This document shows positions 51,504 to 60,816 of a stretch of 64,000 bases of DNA, one piece after another. Position 1 is the first letter of the stretch. Each line of letters begins with the position of its first letter. The notes under the pieces are model-generated. The model made no database searches and had not been told where the DNA came from. It was given only the letters and a program-made list of their open reading frames with translations. Origin of the DNA: Pseudomonas sp. ABC1 (lineage in GTDB: Bacteria > Pseudomonadota > Gammaproteobacteria > Pseudomonadales > Pseudomonadaceae); the NCBI RefSeq assembly GCF_013395055.1, contig NZ_CP058349.1:2975501-3039500 (forward strand). The letters are read 5' to 3'. The position numbers and the translations under genes were made by a program.

Positions 51504-52556
51504 ATGAACAGACTTGAACGGATCAAAGGCTGCCTGCTAGGCGGTGCTGTCGGAGACGCGCTCGGCGCCCCCGTGGAGTTTCTTGAGTGGCCTGCCATCG
51601 AGGCCAGGTTCGGTCCGCAGGGCATCATTGATTTTGCCCCGGCTTACGGCATTACCGGTGCCATCAGCGACGACACGCAGATGATGTTGTTCACCGCAGA
51701 AGGTTTACTGCGCGCTTTTGTGTTTGGCAGTTCACGGCAGGCGTGCCATGTCCCGAGCGTTATTCACCACGCGTTGCTGCGCTGGCTGCTGACCCAGGAT
51801 TACCCCTCGACGACACCGGTCGCCGCAGATGGCTGGCTGATCGAGCAGGTGGAGCTCTGGTCTCGTCGCGCCCCTGGCACAACCTGCCTGAGCGCACTCA
51901 AGGCCAGCGCGCAGCTGGGAGCGGTTGCCGAAAACAACAGCAAAGGCTGTGGCGCGTTGGTACGTGTTGCGCCCTGTGCATTCTTTGCCAATGCATTTGA
52001 CTACGCAGCGCAATCTGGGCGCCTGACGCACGGGCATCCGACGGGCTACCTGGCGGCTGGGCTATTCGCAGACATTCTTCAGCGTGTTGTCGATCTACAA
52101 GACAGCCTGGAACACGCCGTGACTCAAAGTTTGGCCAAGTATGGGCAAGTGCCTGGTATGGAAGAAACGCGCAGCCTTATTGAACGGGTGCTGTTCTTCT
52201 TTTACGAGGGCTATAAGCCAACCCCGCAACGCATTTGCGATCTTGGCGGTGGTTGGGTCGCCGAACAGACGCTGGCGATTGGACTGTGGTGTGCGCTGAC
52301 AGCACGATCACTCGAAGAAGGGGTGATCACGGCAGTGAATCACAGTGGCGATAGCAACAGCACAGGGCTTGTCGCCGGGCACTTGTTGGGTGCCCAGTAT
52401 GGTGCTGCTGCCATTCCTGCCCGCTGGTTCGAACGCCTGGAACTGCGCCAGGTGATCGTGCAGGTAGCCGAGGATCTTGAGCGTGTTCCACGTGATTACT
52501 GCGGGGTTGGTGGCGCGTTCGACGAGCAGATCGAATTGGCTTATCCGGGCAGTTGA
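51504..52556 (+). CDS. ADP-ribosylglycohydrolase family protein (DraG-like)
   Basis: 350 residues. GCLLGGAVGDALGAPVEF at the N terminus, ISDDTQM near 54 and the late HSGDSNSTG near 277 are the metal-binding signatures of the family, which removes ADP-ribose from proteins or nucleic acids. In the context of a WYL regulator and defence genes it may reverse a modification or process an NAD-derived signal; that is inference. No ADP-ribosyltransferase is visible in the window. Its N-terminal 28 codons are repeated in decayed form at 61049. Confidence 0.9.
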   Translation: MNRLERIKGCLLGGAVGDALGAPVEFLEWPAIEARFGPQGIIDFAPAYGITGAISDDTQMMLFTAEGLLRAFVFGSSRQACHVPSVIHHALLRWLLTQDYPSTTPVAADGWLIEQVELWSRRAPGTTCLSALKASAQLGAVAENNSKGCGALVRVAPCAFFANAFDYAAQSGRLTHGHPTGYLAAGLFADILQRVVDLQDSLEHAVTQSLAKYGQVPGMEETRSLIERVLFFFYEGYKPTPQRICDLGGGWVAEQTLAIGLWCALTARSLEEGVITAVNHSGDSNSTGLVAGHLLGAQYGAAAIPARWFERLELRQVIVQVAEDLERVPRDYCGVGGAFDEQIELAYPGS

Positions 52557-52602
52557 ATGCACCGATGGCAATACATCAGCGAAGAGACCAAGGAGCTTTA
52601 GA

Positions 52603-52803
52603 ATGCCCATCAAACCCAGGCCCTTCACCTTTGAATGTGAAGGATGCGGTTGGACAAAGACAGTGGCACCGCAAAGTGATGTGCTGATGCCCGGCGAGTG
52701 GTTTGACCAGTGCCCGAGGTGCGGGAGCAAGGCACTGAAGATGCGCACCGCCGGGTGGCTTGAAGGGGCGTTGGCGGAGTTGCTGGCGCGGCGGCGATTT
52801 TGA
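52603..52803 (+). CDS. Small zinc-ribbon protein
   Basis: 66 residues, MPIKPRPFTFECEGCGWTKTVAPQSD...FDQCPRCGSKALKMRTAGWLEGALAELLARRRF. The CEGC and CPRC pairs form a zinc ribbon. Downstream of the glycohydrolase by about 47 bp, followed by two hairpins. Role unknown. Confidence 0.68.
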   Translation: MPIKPRPFTFECEGCGWTKTVAPQSDVLMPGEWFDQCPRCGSKALKMRTAGWLEGALAELLARRRF

Positions 52804-52810
52804 GCGCACA

Positions 52811-52859
52811 GGCCAGGGTTCAGCGCCCTGGCCAGCAACGGCCTGCCAGCAGGCAGGCC
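52811..52859. terminator. Tandem hairpins between convergent genes
   Basis: GGCCAGGG/CCCTGGCC (52811-52833) and GGCCTGCC/GGCAGGCC (52840-52859), both perfect 8-bp stems. They lie between the zinc-ribbon gene and the end of the dynamin operon and probably stop transcription from both sides. Confidence 0.7.
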
Positions 52860-52888
52860 TGGGTTAGTAACACGCTGTGTGCCGGCGT

Positions 52889-55234
52889 TTAGCGGCGTAT
52901 TCGAGTGCGAAGGAAGTCATCAGACTCGACAGAGGTTCTGGTGCGAACGAGTTCGCAAACCTCCAGGGCTTTTCGAGCGGCCAGCTTGAGCGTTCGACGA
53001 AGGCCTTCGCATTCATCAACGAGTTTTTCCAGCCCGGAAGAATCGAACATTTGCTCAGAGATGGGGAATGCTCGATCAATTCTGTCAAACAGCGCCGTTC
53101 CGCCTATTTCCAGTGCATCGAGCTTGAACGCATTGAACTCGCCCTTGCGGCCTTCCAGTTGCGCAATATCGGCCTGGATGGCCTGCTTGTAGGCATCGAA
53201 TACGGTATCGAGCTTGCTGTTAACCTTGCCGACTACATCCACTTTACGGTTGATCGAGCGCAGGAACTGCTCGAACGTCAGGCCGCTGGAGGGGTAGTCT
53301 TTCTTGCGCGTGGACGAATAGGCGCACATGCCGGCGTACTCGATACCCGCGAAACTCAGGTCGTCGGCTACTTGCTCCATGATCTCGAGAATATCGTCCT
53401 GAGACTTCACATCCGCCTTGTTCAACACGATATACAGCGACTCTGCGCGGAACGGCGTGGACTCGATGAACTCGATGTCGGACTGGTCGATGGTCCCGGC
53501 CGGGTCAAGGCCGATGACCCAGACCAGCGCCGATGCCTGATTGACCAGGGAGGCTGCAGTGCTACGGTCGGAGGCCGCGGCCCCACCCGTGGTACCCGGG
53601 TTGTAGCCGGGCGTATCGATGATGCACAGGTTGCCGAACAGCTCCGGGTCCATGGGAACCTTGACGCTGATGAAGGGCAGGATGCGCCGCAGGTCGAAGC
53701 CGAAGGCCTGAACATATTCGTGGCACATCGACGCGTACAGGCTGGGCTCCAGGTCGATGGCCCCACCGTTATACGAATAACCCTTGATCCGGGTTTCTTC
53801 GGAGCACACCACGTAGCTGGGGACCACGGTCACCGGGTTGATGCCGGTCGCCAACTTCACGCTCGGGTTACGGATGAAGCTGTTGACGAACGCCGACTTT
53901 CCGCTGCTGAAACCACCCGCAATGCTCAGGATGGTTTTGCCGGCAATGCTCGGGAAGTTGTTCAGCATCTGCATCTCGGCGAGGATCGCCTGCATGTCGA
54001 GCACTGCTTGGGCTTCACCGGCCAACGACGATTCTCGGCTGGCGAATTCCATATAGTCGTGGTTGATCAGGTCGGCGAATTTGGCCAGCTCTTCATTACC
54101 GGGCGGTTGCTGGGCCAGGACTTTGCTCACCAGGGAAAATTTCTCGGTTAGCGACAGGTGCTGCTTGTTGATGTCGGCGTAGTTGTCTTCCAGGTGCTGC
54201 TGGGAGGCCTTCAGTTGTTCGGTCAGGCTTTCCAGTAGGTCGACGTTCTGCTCCGTGGAAATCAACTGGTTCTTATGTTCCTCCAGGTACGTCTCCAGCT
54301 CGGCAATTTGTGCCAGCGCCTGTGCCTTGCGTTCCTCTAGCTCGGCCGCATTGGCTCGCTCTGCCTGCAACTGTGTTGTTAGCGCTTCATTGTCCGACTC
54401 CAGCGAGTCGATCTGTACAGCCTGCCCGGTGCACTGTTCGGCCAACTGCTGTTTGGCGTCGTTCAGTGCTTCGATCTGCTGCTGCGCGTCCGAGAGGGTG
54501 TGCCCAAGTTCAGCGATGCGCTGTTCTTTTTCCGCCAGCGCCTGCTTGCGATCTGCTAGCTGCTGTTGAAGGGTGGCGATCTCGGCAAGCGCCTGGTCCT
54601 TGCGTGCTTCCAACTCTGCCGTATTGGCCTGTTCTGCCTGCAACTGGTCGCTGAGCGTCTCATTGCGCGACTCCAGCGTGCGGATCTGCTCAGTCTGCTC
54701 GGCGCACTGCTCGGTCAACCGCTGTTTGACGTTGTTCAGCGCTTCGATCTGCTGTCGAGTATCGGCCAGGGTGTGCTGGAGCTCCTGAATGCACCGCTCT
54801 TTGTCGACAAGCTCCTGTTTGTGGTCGGCAAGGTGCTCTTCGAGCCCTGCGATCTGGGTCATGGCCTGAGCCTGACGCTCTTCCAGATCCTTGGCGTACA
54901 CCTTGGCCTGGGCCAGTGCGAGCATAGCCTTCTGGAGCTTGCCCTTCTCCTGCGCTAACGCTTCGGAGGTCGAGGCCAAATTGGCTGTTTCAAGCTGCAA
55001 CGCATCGACTAGCGAGCCGTTGCGTGATTTTAGCTCGCCGATTTCGTCGTTCTGGCCCGCGCACAGCGCGGACAATTGCTGATTGGTGCTGAAAAACGTG
55101 TCGAGCTGGCACTGGGCATCATCCAGGTGGCCCTGAAGTTCAGCTGCCAGCTTCTTGCGTTTGAACTGCCAGAAGCGGGACAGCGACTCCAGCGTCGAGC
55201 GTGCCTGTTCATGAATGGCTGGCGGGTTGCTCAC
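52889..55234 (-). CDS. Dynamin-like GTPase with long N-terminal coiled coil (third gene of trio)
   Basis: 781 residues. Residues about 20-370 are coiled coil built from about 2.5 tandem 91-residue units (QALAEIATLQQQLADRKQAL...). The GTPase domain follows: G1 GGFSSGKSAFVN near 435, G3 IDTPGYNPG near 535, G4 LNKADVKS near 610; then a helical tail. Dynamin-family proteins assemble on membranes. Its start overlaps the stop of the preceding gene by 4 nt. The trio resembles Leo dynamins of enterotoxigenic E. coli and the Eleos defence type. Confidence 0.85.
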   Translation of the reverse strand: MSNPPAIHEQARSTLESLSRFWQFKRKKLAAELQGHLDDAQCQLDTFFSTNQQLSALCAGQNDEIGELKSRNGSLVDALQLETANLASTSEALAQEKGKLQKAMLALAQAKVYAKDLEERQAQAMTQIAGLEEHLADHKQELVDKERCIQELQHTLADTRQQIEALNNVKQRLTEQCAEQTEQIRTLESRNETLSDQLQAEQANTAELEARKDQALAEIATLQQQLADRKQALAEKEQRIAELGHTLSDAQQQIEALNDAKQQLAEQCTGQAVQIDSLESDNEALTTQLQAERANAAELEERKAQALAQIAELETYLEEHKNQLISTEQNVDLLESLTEQLKASQQHLEDNYADINKQHLSLTEKFSLVSKVLAQQPPGNEELAKFADLINHDYMEFASRESSLAGEAQAVLDMQAILAEMQMLNNFPSIAGKTILSIAGGFSSGKSAFVNSFIRNPSVKLATGINPVTVVPSYVVCSEETRIKGYSYNGGAIDLEPSLYASMCHEYVQAFGFDLRRILPFISVKVPMDPELFGNLCIIDTPGYNPGTTGGAAASDRSTAASLVNQASALVWVIGLDPAGTIDQSDIEFIESTPFRAESLYIVLNKADVKSQDDILEIMEQVADDLSFAGIEYAGMCAYSSTRKKDYPSSGLTFEQFLRSINRKVDVVGKVNSKLDTVFDAYKQAIQADIAQLEGRKGEFNAFKLDALEIGGTALFDRIDRAFPISEQMFDSSGLEKLVDECEGLRRTLKLAARKALEVCELVRTRTSVESDDFLRTRIRR
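54350..54900 (-). repeat. Tandem 273-bp coiled-coil repeats in the third dynamin gene
   Basis: Two full 91-residue units plus a partial third, aligned by QAMTQIAGLEEHLADHKQEL, QALAEIATLQQQLADRKQAL and QALAQIAELETYLEEHKNQL, and by QQIEALNNVKQRLTEQC / QQIEALNDAKQQLAEQC. It is an internal duplication that could vary the reach of the coiled coil. Confidence 0.8.
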
Positions 55235-57474
55235 AGGGTGACCTCTTCGGCCTTGCGTGCCAGACGTTCAAGCCGGTCAATGGTTTGAGCCGCGTTGTCG
55301 ACCTGATCCTTGAGCACATTGATCCGGCGTTGAATTTCATCGACGAAGGAGTTGGAGATGGTGGAAGGTGCGTTGCGTTCAACATCGTTGAAGAACGAAC
55401 TGATCTTGCTTTTGACCTTGCTACCCAACGAGCCAATGAAGTCATCGGCGGCATCCTTGAAACGTTCGGCCTCGTAGCCCTTGAGTGTGCCGTTACTTTT
55501 CAGGGAGTCAGGCAACGGAATGCCCAAATCAAAGTCATCGTCAGGAATCGATTGAATGATCGAAAGAATCGCGAGCTTGATCATTTGCGCATTGGCATCC
55601 TGTTCAAGCACCTCACGGATCTTCGGCGTGAGGGTCCGGGCCAGTTCTTCGTTCAACCCGCGATGAGAGCTCTCCACCTTGGCGCCCAGCTCATCCTGGA
55701 TGTCGTTCATGAACTCGTTGATGGTGGAGATGACCTGACTACTGATGATCTTGGAGCGGACGACCGTTTTCTCGGTAGTGCCGCCGCCCCAAAGCTTGCG
55801 GGCAAACCAGCTGCCAACCCCAGGGTTGTCGACGACAATGGTTTCACTGAAAGAGCCTTCCGCATCTTTGACAGTGGACTGCGTCTCGCGAAGCAATTGC
55901 GCAGCTGTCTTGCGCATGTCGTCACGCAACTTCTGGCGGTAGTCGGCCATGGTGTATTTGAAGCTGACATCCAGTTCCAGCGAGAGATCCAGTCGCTTCG
56001 ATTCCAGCGAAGCCAGTTGTTCGTCCAGCTGATCGACGTTGGCGTTCTTGATCTGGATGACCTGGTTGCGTGCCAGGGTGATGATCAGCGCCTTGAATGC
56101 CTCAAGGTTCTTTTGTTTCCGAACCATCAGGTTGGCGATTTTTTCCCGTGTGATCTCCGTTTTCTTCTCGCGCACCTGGGCAAGCATGGCGTTGATCGCG
56201 TCAATGTTTGCCAAGCTGTCCAGGCTGCTCAACGACAGTGCCTGGTTGTCGCGAGTGAAGTAATCCGGGTAATCGGTGGACAGGTTGTCCCAGGTCACCT
56301 GCTCGTTCGAGTCCCAGGTTTCGGGCGTTTCGAAGCGGCGGTTGAGGCTGTGGCACAAGCCGGAGCTATGCAGCAGGTTACGGTGCACCGAACCGATCAG
56401 GTTGTCGAACACCGAGCCCACTTCCGGGCTGCTCATCTTGAGGTCTGCAAGGGTGCTCTGTGCCCGTGCCGACAGCTGGGCACGGATGGCTTCCACGGCA
56501 TCGCTCAAGCGCGCGCGTTTTTCGCTGCCGTACAGTTGTGTGTCGATCTGGCTGGCCACCAGTACCAGTTCCTGAATGCCTTCCTTCTGGGTAATACGCC
56601 CCATCACCTCAAGGTCTTGCTCATTGAGGAACTGGCCGGCCGGGCTGACGATGAACACCACGTCGCAGGTTTTCAGCAATTCGACCGTGCGCTCTTCGCG
56701 CGACTGGACCGGATCGTTCATGCCGGGGGTATCGATGATGCAGATATCGCGTAGTGCCTCCAGCGGCATGGCGACATGAACCGTCTTGGTGAACGGCATG
56801 TACGTGCCGTCGGCACCGACATAGTTGTACAGACGAGCCGCCAGCTCTTTCGGGTTACCTGCCTGAATCTCGCTGTGCAAGTGCAGGGTGGCCGCATCGA
56901 GCCCTGACCTCTTCATGCGCTGGAACTGGTCGTATGCCGCGAACAAGCCTTCTTCGCGTTGCAGTTCGCTCAAGGCTTTTTTATCGGCCATGATCGTCAG
57001 CTGCGCCATATCGAGGGGCGCGCTATTGGCTTGGGCGTTACGACGCTTCACCAGCTCTTCCAGGCATTCGCGCTTGCGCGTGGCAAGGCGTTGCTCGAAC
57101 TGGTCCGATTTGAAGCGGATCGCGGCGATGTCCGTTTCGCTGTAGAACTCAACCTTGGCCTGGAACACTTCGCCCCAGGTAATGGTGGTCAGTGCAGCGG
57201 TCATGGGTGTTGCGGCCTTGGGCAGGATCGGTTCGCCATTAAAAATCAGCGCATTGAGCAGCGATGACTTTCCGGCTTTCACACGACCAACAATACCGAT
57301 GTTCATCAGCCGGTTCTGGTCCTGCAACGTCTGGCACGCTTGCGCGAGCTGTTGCGGTTGGTCGATGCCGTTCAGCCGCTTGAACTGCTCGATTTCGCGC
57401 TCAAACAGGTCCTGGTTGCTTGCTGCCAGCGTGTGCAGGCTTTCGCTAAAAGCGACGAGTGATTGGTAATCCAT
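55231..57474 (-). CDS. Dynamin-like GTPase (second gene of trio)
   Basis: 747 residues. G1 GRVKAGKSSLLNALIF near 61, a Thr-containing switch (ATPMTAALTTITWGE) near 87, G3 IDTPGMND near 253, with LVASQIDT near 308 in the G4 position. Helical stalk regions follow (about 400-520), then a Gly-Trp-Phe patch (NPGVGSWFARKLWGGG near 555) and a charged helical end. Coupled to the third gene by ATGA overlap and 13 bp after the first gene. Probably hetero-oligomerises with its neighbours. Confidence 0.86.
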   Translation of the reverse strand: MDYQSLVAFSESLHTLAASNQDLFEREIEQFKRLNGIDQPQQLAQACQTLQDQNRLMNIGIVGRVKAGKSSLLNALIFNGEPILPKAATPMTAALTTITWGEVFQAKVEFYSETDIAAIRFKSDQFEQRLATRKRECLEELVKRRNAQANSAPLDMAQLTIMADKKALSELQREEGLFAAYDQFQRMKRSGLDAATLHLHSEIQAGNPKELAARLYNYVGADGTYMPFTKTVHVAMPLEALRDICIIDTPGMNDPVQSREERTVELLKTCDVVFIVSPAGQFLNEQDLEVMGRITQKEGIQELVLVASQIDTQLYGSEKRARLSDAVEAIRAQLSARAQSTLADLKMSSPEVGSVFDNLIGSVHRNLLHSSGLCHSLNRRFETPETWDSNEQVTWDNLSTDYPDYFTRDNQALSLSSLDSLANIDAINAMLAQVREKKTEITREKIANLMVRKQKNLEAFKALIITLARNQVIQIKNANVDQLDEQLASLESKRLDLSLELDVSFKYTMADYRQKLRDDMRKTAAQLLRETQSTVKDAEGSFSETIVVDNPGVGSWFARKLWGGGTTEKTVVRSKIISSQVISTINEFMNDIQDELGAKVESSHRGLNEELARTLTPKIREVLEQDANAQMIKLAILSIIQSIPDDDFDLGIPLPDSLKSNGTLKGYEAERFKDAADDFIGSLGSKVKSKISSFFNDVERNAPSTISNSFVDEIQRRINVLKDQVDNAAQTIDRLERLARKAEEVTL

Positions 57475-57487
57475 TAGGTCGTTCGCC

Positions 57488-59194
57488 TTACTTGTAGAGG
57501 TGTTCGTTTGCAGCGGCTTTTACTGCGGTGGCAAGGTTTTCCAGCACAGCAGTCTTCTCGCTGATCTGTGCTTCAAGCTGCAGGCTTTCCTGTGCAATTG
57601 AGTCGATCACATGCTTTTGCTTGGTGATCTGCTCTTCGAAACCGTCGCTGATCTTCTTCAGCATGGCGTTGAGCTGCTCGTCGATGATTGCAGGAATTTT
57701 TCCGCGCAGTTCCGCCTTGATGTTGGGGAACACTTCGCCGGTCAGTTTCTGGCGAAACTTCTCGCGCTCGTTACCGCCACCGTTAAACATCTTGAGAATT
57801 TCGGGCAAGAAGATGATCACCAGCTCTACCAGCGGATTGACCACGGTGGTGGTGACAGCGAGCACGGTAGAGAGGCTGCGGTAGAGCATGACGCCGCTGT
57901 TCTTGTCTTCCTCGGCACGATTGCTCAGGCGTGTCGACCAGTCGCTGAGCATTTCCGTGGTGCGCTCCAGCGAGAACTTGACTTTGCTGGAAAGCTCCTC
58001 GCTCCAGTTGCCGCTGATGTCCAGTACGGACATCTGGCTGCTGGTGGCACTGAGGTTGCTGGCAATCCGGTCGACCATGTTGGTGGAGATGTCCTGCACT
58101 TCAGATTTGATCGTGCTGGACAGGCTGCTGCGGATGATGTCGGAGAGTGCATTCGACAGGGCACTCGGGTTCTTACTGCTGCCCAAGGTGACCAGTTCGT
58201 CGAGGGAGTCGTTAAGGGCGTTGTCCAGGCCGCGCAGGCTACGGTCGAGCATTTTCCCCGAGTAGCGATCTTTCAGGTCCGACTCGACGTCTTTGCGTTG
58301 CTCCAGCAGCTTGGCCAAGGCCTGCTCGAGTGCGCGTGCGGTTTGCTCGCTCTCGGCCTTGTCCTTTTTCAGCATGCTCAGCGCCAGGTTGATCTGCGCC
58401 AGTACTTCGAAGTTCTGGTCCTTGAGGATGTCGATGAACAGGCGCGAGAACAGCACGTCAGGCTGCAATGCGGTCAGTGCATTTGTCAGTTCCTCACCAC
58501 CACGGTTACCGATAGTGATGCTGCGGTAGTGCTCGCCGAAATACACCCCGAGCTGGTCGTCAATGTAGGCCTGCACGTCTTCAACCTGGTCGGCGGCGCG
58601 CAGGTTGCATTTGCTCAGCAGGAAGGTGAAATCGGTGTTGTAGGTTTTTAGCTCGTCGAGTTTGCGCAGCATCGACTGCGTAATGTTGCCGTCCTCGATG
58701 CTGGTCAGCACCACGAAGTGCACACCGCGCGGCAGGTAGTAAGCAATGGCCTTATTGTGGTTTTCCAGCGATGAGCCGAAGCCCGGCATGTCGACCAGCA
58801 CCAGGGGCGCAATGGCTTTCAACGCCTCGCTGTCGAGGTACAGGCGCAAGTGAGAAAACTCGCTGGAACGACGGTTGATGGTACTCAGTGCTTCAACAGG
58901 CAAACGTTCCTGCACGCCGTCGGGCTTGATCGCCAGCAGATAAGGCTCGGAGGAATAACGAAGCTCGGTCGCCAGTTCAGTTTCTGGCGCAATCCCGACC
59001 GGCAAGATGTCCTTGCCCATCAGCGCGTTCAACAGCGAGCTCTTACCGGCACTGAAGGCCCCGATCACGGGCACTACAAGCTCGGTCTCCATCACTTTTG
59101 GAAGCAATGACTGATCGAATGAAAACGCTTGGTCATTGAGCAGCACCTGCATTTTCTTCAAGTAAGTGGCGAACTCTTTCTGGCTTTCGAGCAT
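57488..59194 (-). CDS. Dynamin-like GTPase, LeoA-like (first gene of trio)
   Basis: 568 residues, the size of ETEC LeoA. G1 GAFSAGKSSLLNALMG near 41, switch Thr in APETELATELRY near 71, G3 LVDMPGFGSS near 133, G4 position LLSKCNLR near 193. A stalk follows; around 435-465 there is a hydrophobic stretch (VLAVTTTVVNPLVELVIIFLPEIL) that could be the membrane-inserting paddle. First in its operon; AAGGA lies 9 nt before the ATG. The link to LeoA is by size, order and motifs, not by alignment. Confidence 0.85.
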   Translation of the reverse strand: MLESQKEFATYLKKMQVLLNDQAFSFDQSLLPKVMETELVVPVIGAFSAGKSSLLNALMGKDILPVGIAPETELATELRYSSEPYLLAIKPDGVQERLPVEALSTINRRSSEFSHLRLYLDSEALKAIAPLVLVDMPGFGSSLENHNKAIAYYLPRGVHFVVLTSIEDGNITQSMLRKLDELKTYNTDFTFLLSKCNLRAADQVEDVQAYIDDQLGVYFGEHYRSITIGNRGGEELTNALTALQPDVLFSRLFIDILKDQNFEVLAQINLALSMLKKDKAESEQTARALEQALAKLLEQRKDVESDLKDRYSGKMLDRSLRGLDNALNDSLDELVTLGSSKNPSALSNALSDIIRSSLSSTIKSEVQDISTNMVDRIASNLSATSSQMSVLDISGNWSEELSSKVKFSLERTTEMLSDWSTRLSNRAEEDKNSGVMLYRSLSTVLAVTTTVVNPLVELVIIFLPEILKMFNGGGNEREKFRQKLTGEVFPNIKAELRGKIPAIIDEQLNAMLKKISDGFEEQITKQKHVIDSIAQESLQLEAQISEKTAVLENLATAVKAAANEHLYK

Positions 59195-59895
59195 GGTGAT
59201 ATTCCTTTAAGTGTTGATGGTCTGCGCGAAGGCATGGCATAGGGTGCACAGAGGCTTATGCGCTGGGATATTCAAGTAATCGCTGGTCTTTTCTCGTCGT
59301 GCGAGAAGGGGGCCGGCCCGAGAAGGTTACAACCGCAGTTGCCGCGTTCGGGTCGCGTTCAGGGCCGTTCACGAGGTCAGTGCGTCACTGCTTGGCTCGT
59401 GGTCTTGTTACAGAAGCATTGAGTGCAATGGAAGGGGAGGGCAAAGGCATGCACACGTCCTTGTCTGTAGGGTGTTGATCGCGCATACCAAATAACTGAT
59501 GGCATATCGCATCCCGGATGAGATTGCGTTGGGTGAAACCAATAGATCGGCGCAATCTGTTCTGCCTGTATGATGGCACTTTGATTCGGCATGGTAAACT
59601 GTCAACAAAACGCCCATATCCCGGGGTTTTTCTTCAGATGCAACGCGCATTTTCAAGGCCTTGCGCGGAGGTGCATGGTTGAAATATTTACCTGTATGCT
59701 TAACCAGTATTCAGGCGCTGCACGTGTAACTGCAAGCGGTAGGGATAGAACGAAAGCAAGTCAAGCTATTTTCTCGCCAATAAGCATTTGGCGAAGGCTT
59801 CATTTTTTAGTGGCGGCCTATTGGCATTATGCTGGTCGCGTTTTTGGTGATGGACCTCGCTTGGTTATCCAGCGAACTGGCAGGAGCAGCAATGA
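59195..59895. promoter_or_regulatory. 700-bp gene-free region upstream of the dynamin operon
   Basis: Separates the leftward dynamin operon from the rightward membrane-protein gene. It holds TTTACCTGTAT copy 3 at 59687-59697. Several short frames cross it but none has a ribosome site or protein-like composition. Promoters for both sides are expected here. Confidence 0.5.
59687..59697 (+). promoter_or_regulatory. TTTACCTGTAT element, copy 3
   Basis: Exact 11-mer, about 200 bp before the membrane-protein gene and about 490 bp before the dynamin operon start on the other strand. Confidence 0.5.
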
Positions 59896-60381
59896 ATGGT
59901 GTGGGTTATCGGTATCGTCGTCGCGTTGATCGGCTTTGCGATGATGTCTCGTCCTTTCAGGATTGGTTTCGCCCTCTATTTGGTCTTCCTGATTTACTAC
60001 ATCTACCTGTATGGCGGTAAAGGGGATCTGGCAGAGGCGTCCACCGCACTTTCACTCGTGTCCGGGGCGGTAGGCCTTTTGGTCCTCGGGGCAGTGCTGG
60101 GTGGCATACGGTCGAGTGCTGGCAGTGAGTCGGAGTACATAGCCAAACGTAAGCGAGTCTGGATTTTTCTGCTGAAGTTTGGTGGCGCATACGTTGTGTT
60201 TACCCAGCTGCTGACTGTGGCATTGTTTTTGGGCGGAGGGGGCGGTTCCTGGGAAGACTGGACAGCAGCAGGGTTCATGGTGAAATTACTGCCCTACAAG
60301 TGGGTTGGGTATTTGCTGATGTTGGCGGGGTACTACTGCTTGAAAGACAAATCCAAAACGCCCCGGCCCCTACGCACTTGA
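59896..60381 (+). CDS. Multi-pass membrane protein of unknown function
   Basis: 161 residues with about five hydrophobic helices (VIGIVVALIGFAMM, IGFALYLVFLIYYIYL, LVSGAVGLLVLGAVLGGI, FGGAYVVFTQLLTVALFLGG, WVGYLLMLAGYYCL). AGGAG lies 8 nt before the ATG. Placed between the dynamin operon and the duplicated WYL fragment. It could be a membrane partner of the dynamins; there is no direct evidence. Confidence 0.68.
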   Translation: MVWVIGIVVALIGFAMMSRPFRIGFALYLVFLIYYIYLYGGKGDLAEASTALSLVSGAVGLLVLGAVLGGIRSSAGSESEYIAKRKRVWIFLLKFGGAYVVFTQLLTVALFLGGGGGSWEDWTAAGFMVKLLPYKWVGYLLMLAGYYCLKDKSKTPRPLRT

Positions 60382-60429
60382 TGCCTTTTTATCTCTTTTC
60401 AGAACTATCAAGCATTACCACCACTGTTG

Positions 60430-60699
60430 GACGTGCGCTGGCACTGTCGTCGATGAGCAGCGGCTTGAACTGCTTGCTTGGCATATAACCCTTGAGTTGC
60501 TTGTCATATGTCAAGTTTTTGGGCGCATGTTCGGTGATGTAGGTATTGATATCCTTGGACGCCTGCTGCCGACTAATGCCAAAGCTCTGTATCAAGTGTC
60601 CCGTGGTCAGCCGGCCCTCCCGCCAGGCTGCGGTTTCAATCAGGCGATAGCGAAGAGCTAGGTCCCAGCGAACCTGTTCGATGGATTGCTTGGCTTCAT
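60430..60699 (-). pseudogene. Truncated duplicate of the WYL regulator
   Basis: Codes for the N-terminal third of the 50.2-kb regulator (FGISRQQASKDINTYITEHAPKNLTYDKQLKGYMPSKQFKPLLIDDSASA), about 80-85% identical at DNA level, then stops matching at about 60439. A lost base right after the ATG shifts the frame (ATGAAGCCAAGC versus ATGAAACGCAAG). It is not functional. Confidence 0.88.
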
Positions 60700-60722
60700 A
60701 CCCTCTCCGTATGCTCGAATTC

Positions 60723-60750
60723 TTTACCTGTATAAGTCTACATTATAGAC
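60723..60750. promoter_or_regulatory. TTTACCTGTAT element (copy 4) plus conserved GTCTA-N5-TAGAC palindrome
   Basis: Duplicate of the 51141-51168 element. The palindrome arms are unchanged although its centre (CATTA for CATTC) and surrounding bases have drifted, as expected if the intact WYL regulator still binds here upstream of BREX. Confidence 0.6.
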
Positions 60751-60816
60751 GTGTCACTTTGAGCTACATATCGTCTTGCTGTCTTCGGAATTATCAGGGT
60801 TTTGAAGGGGGCGAAC

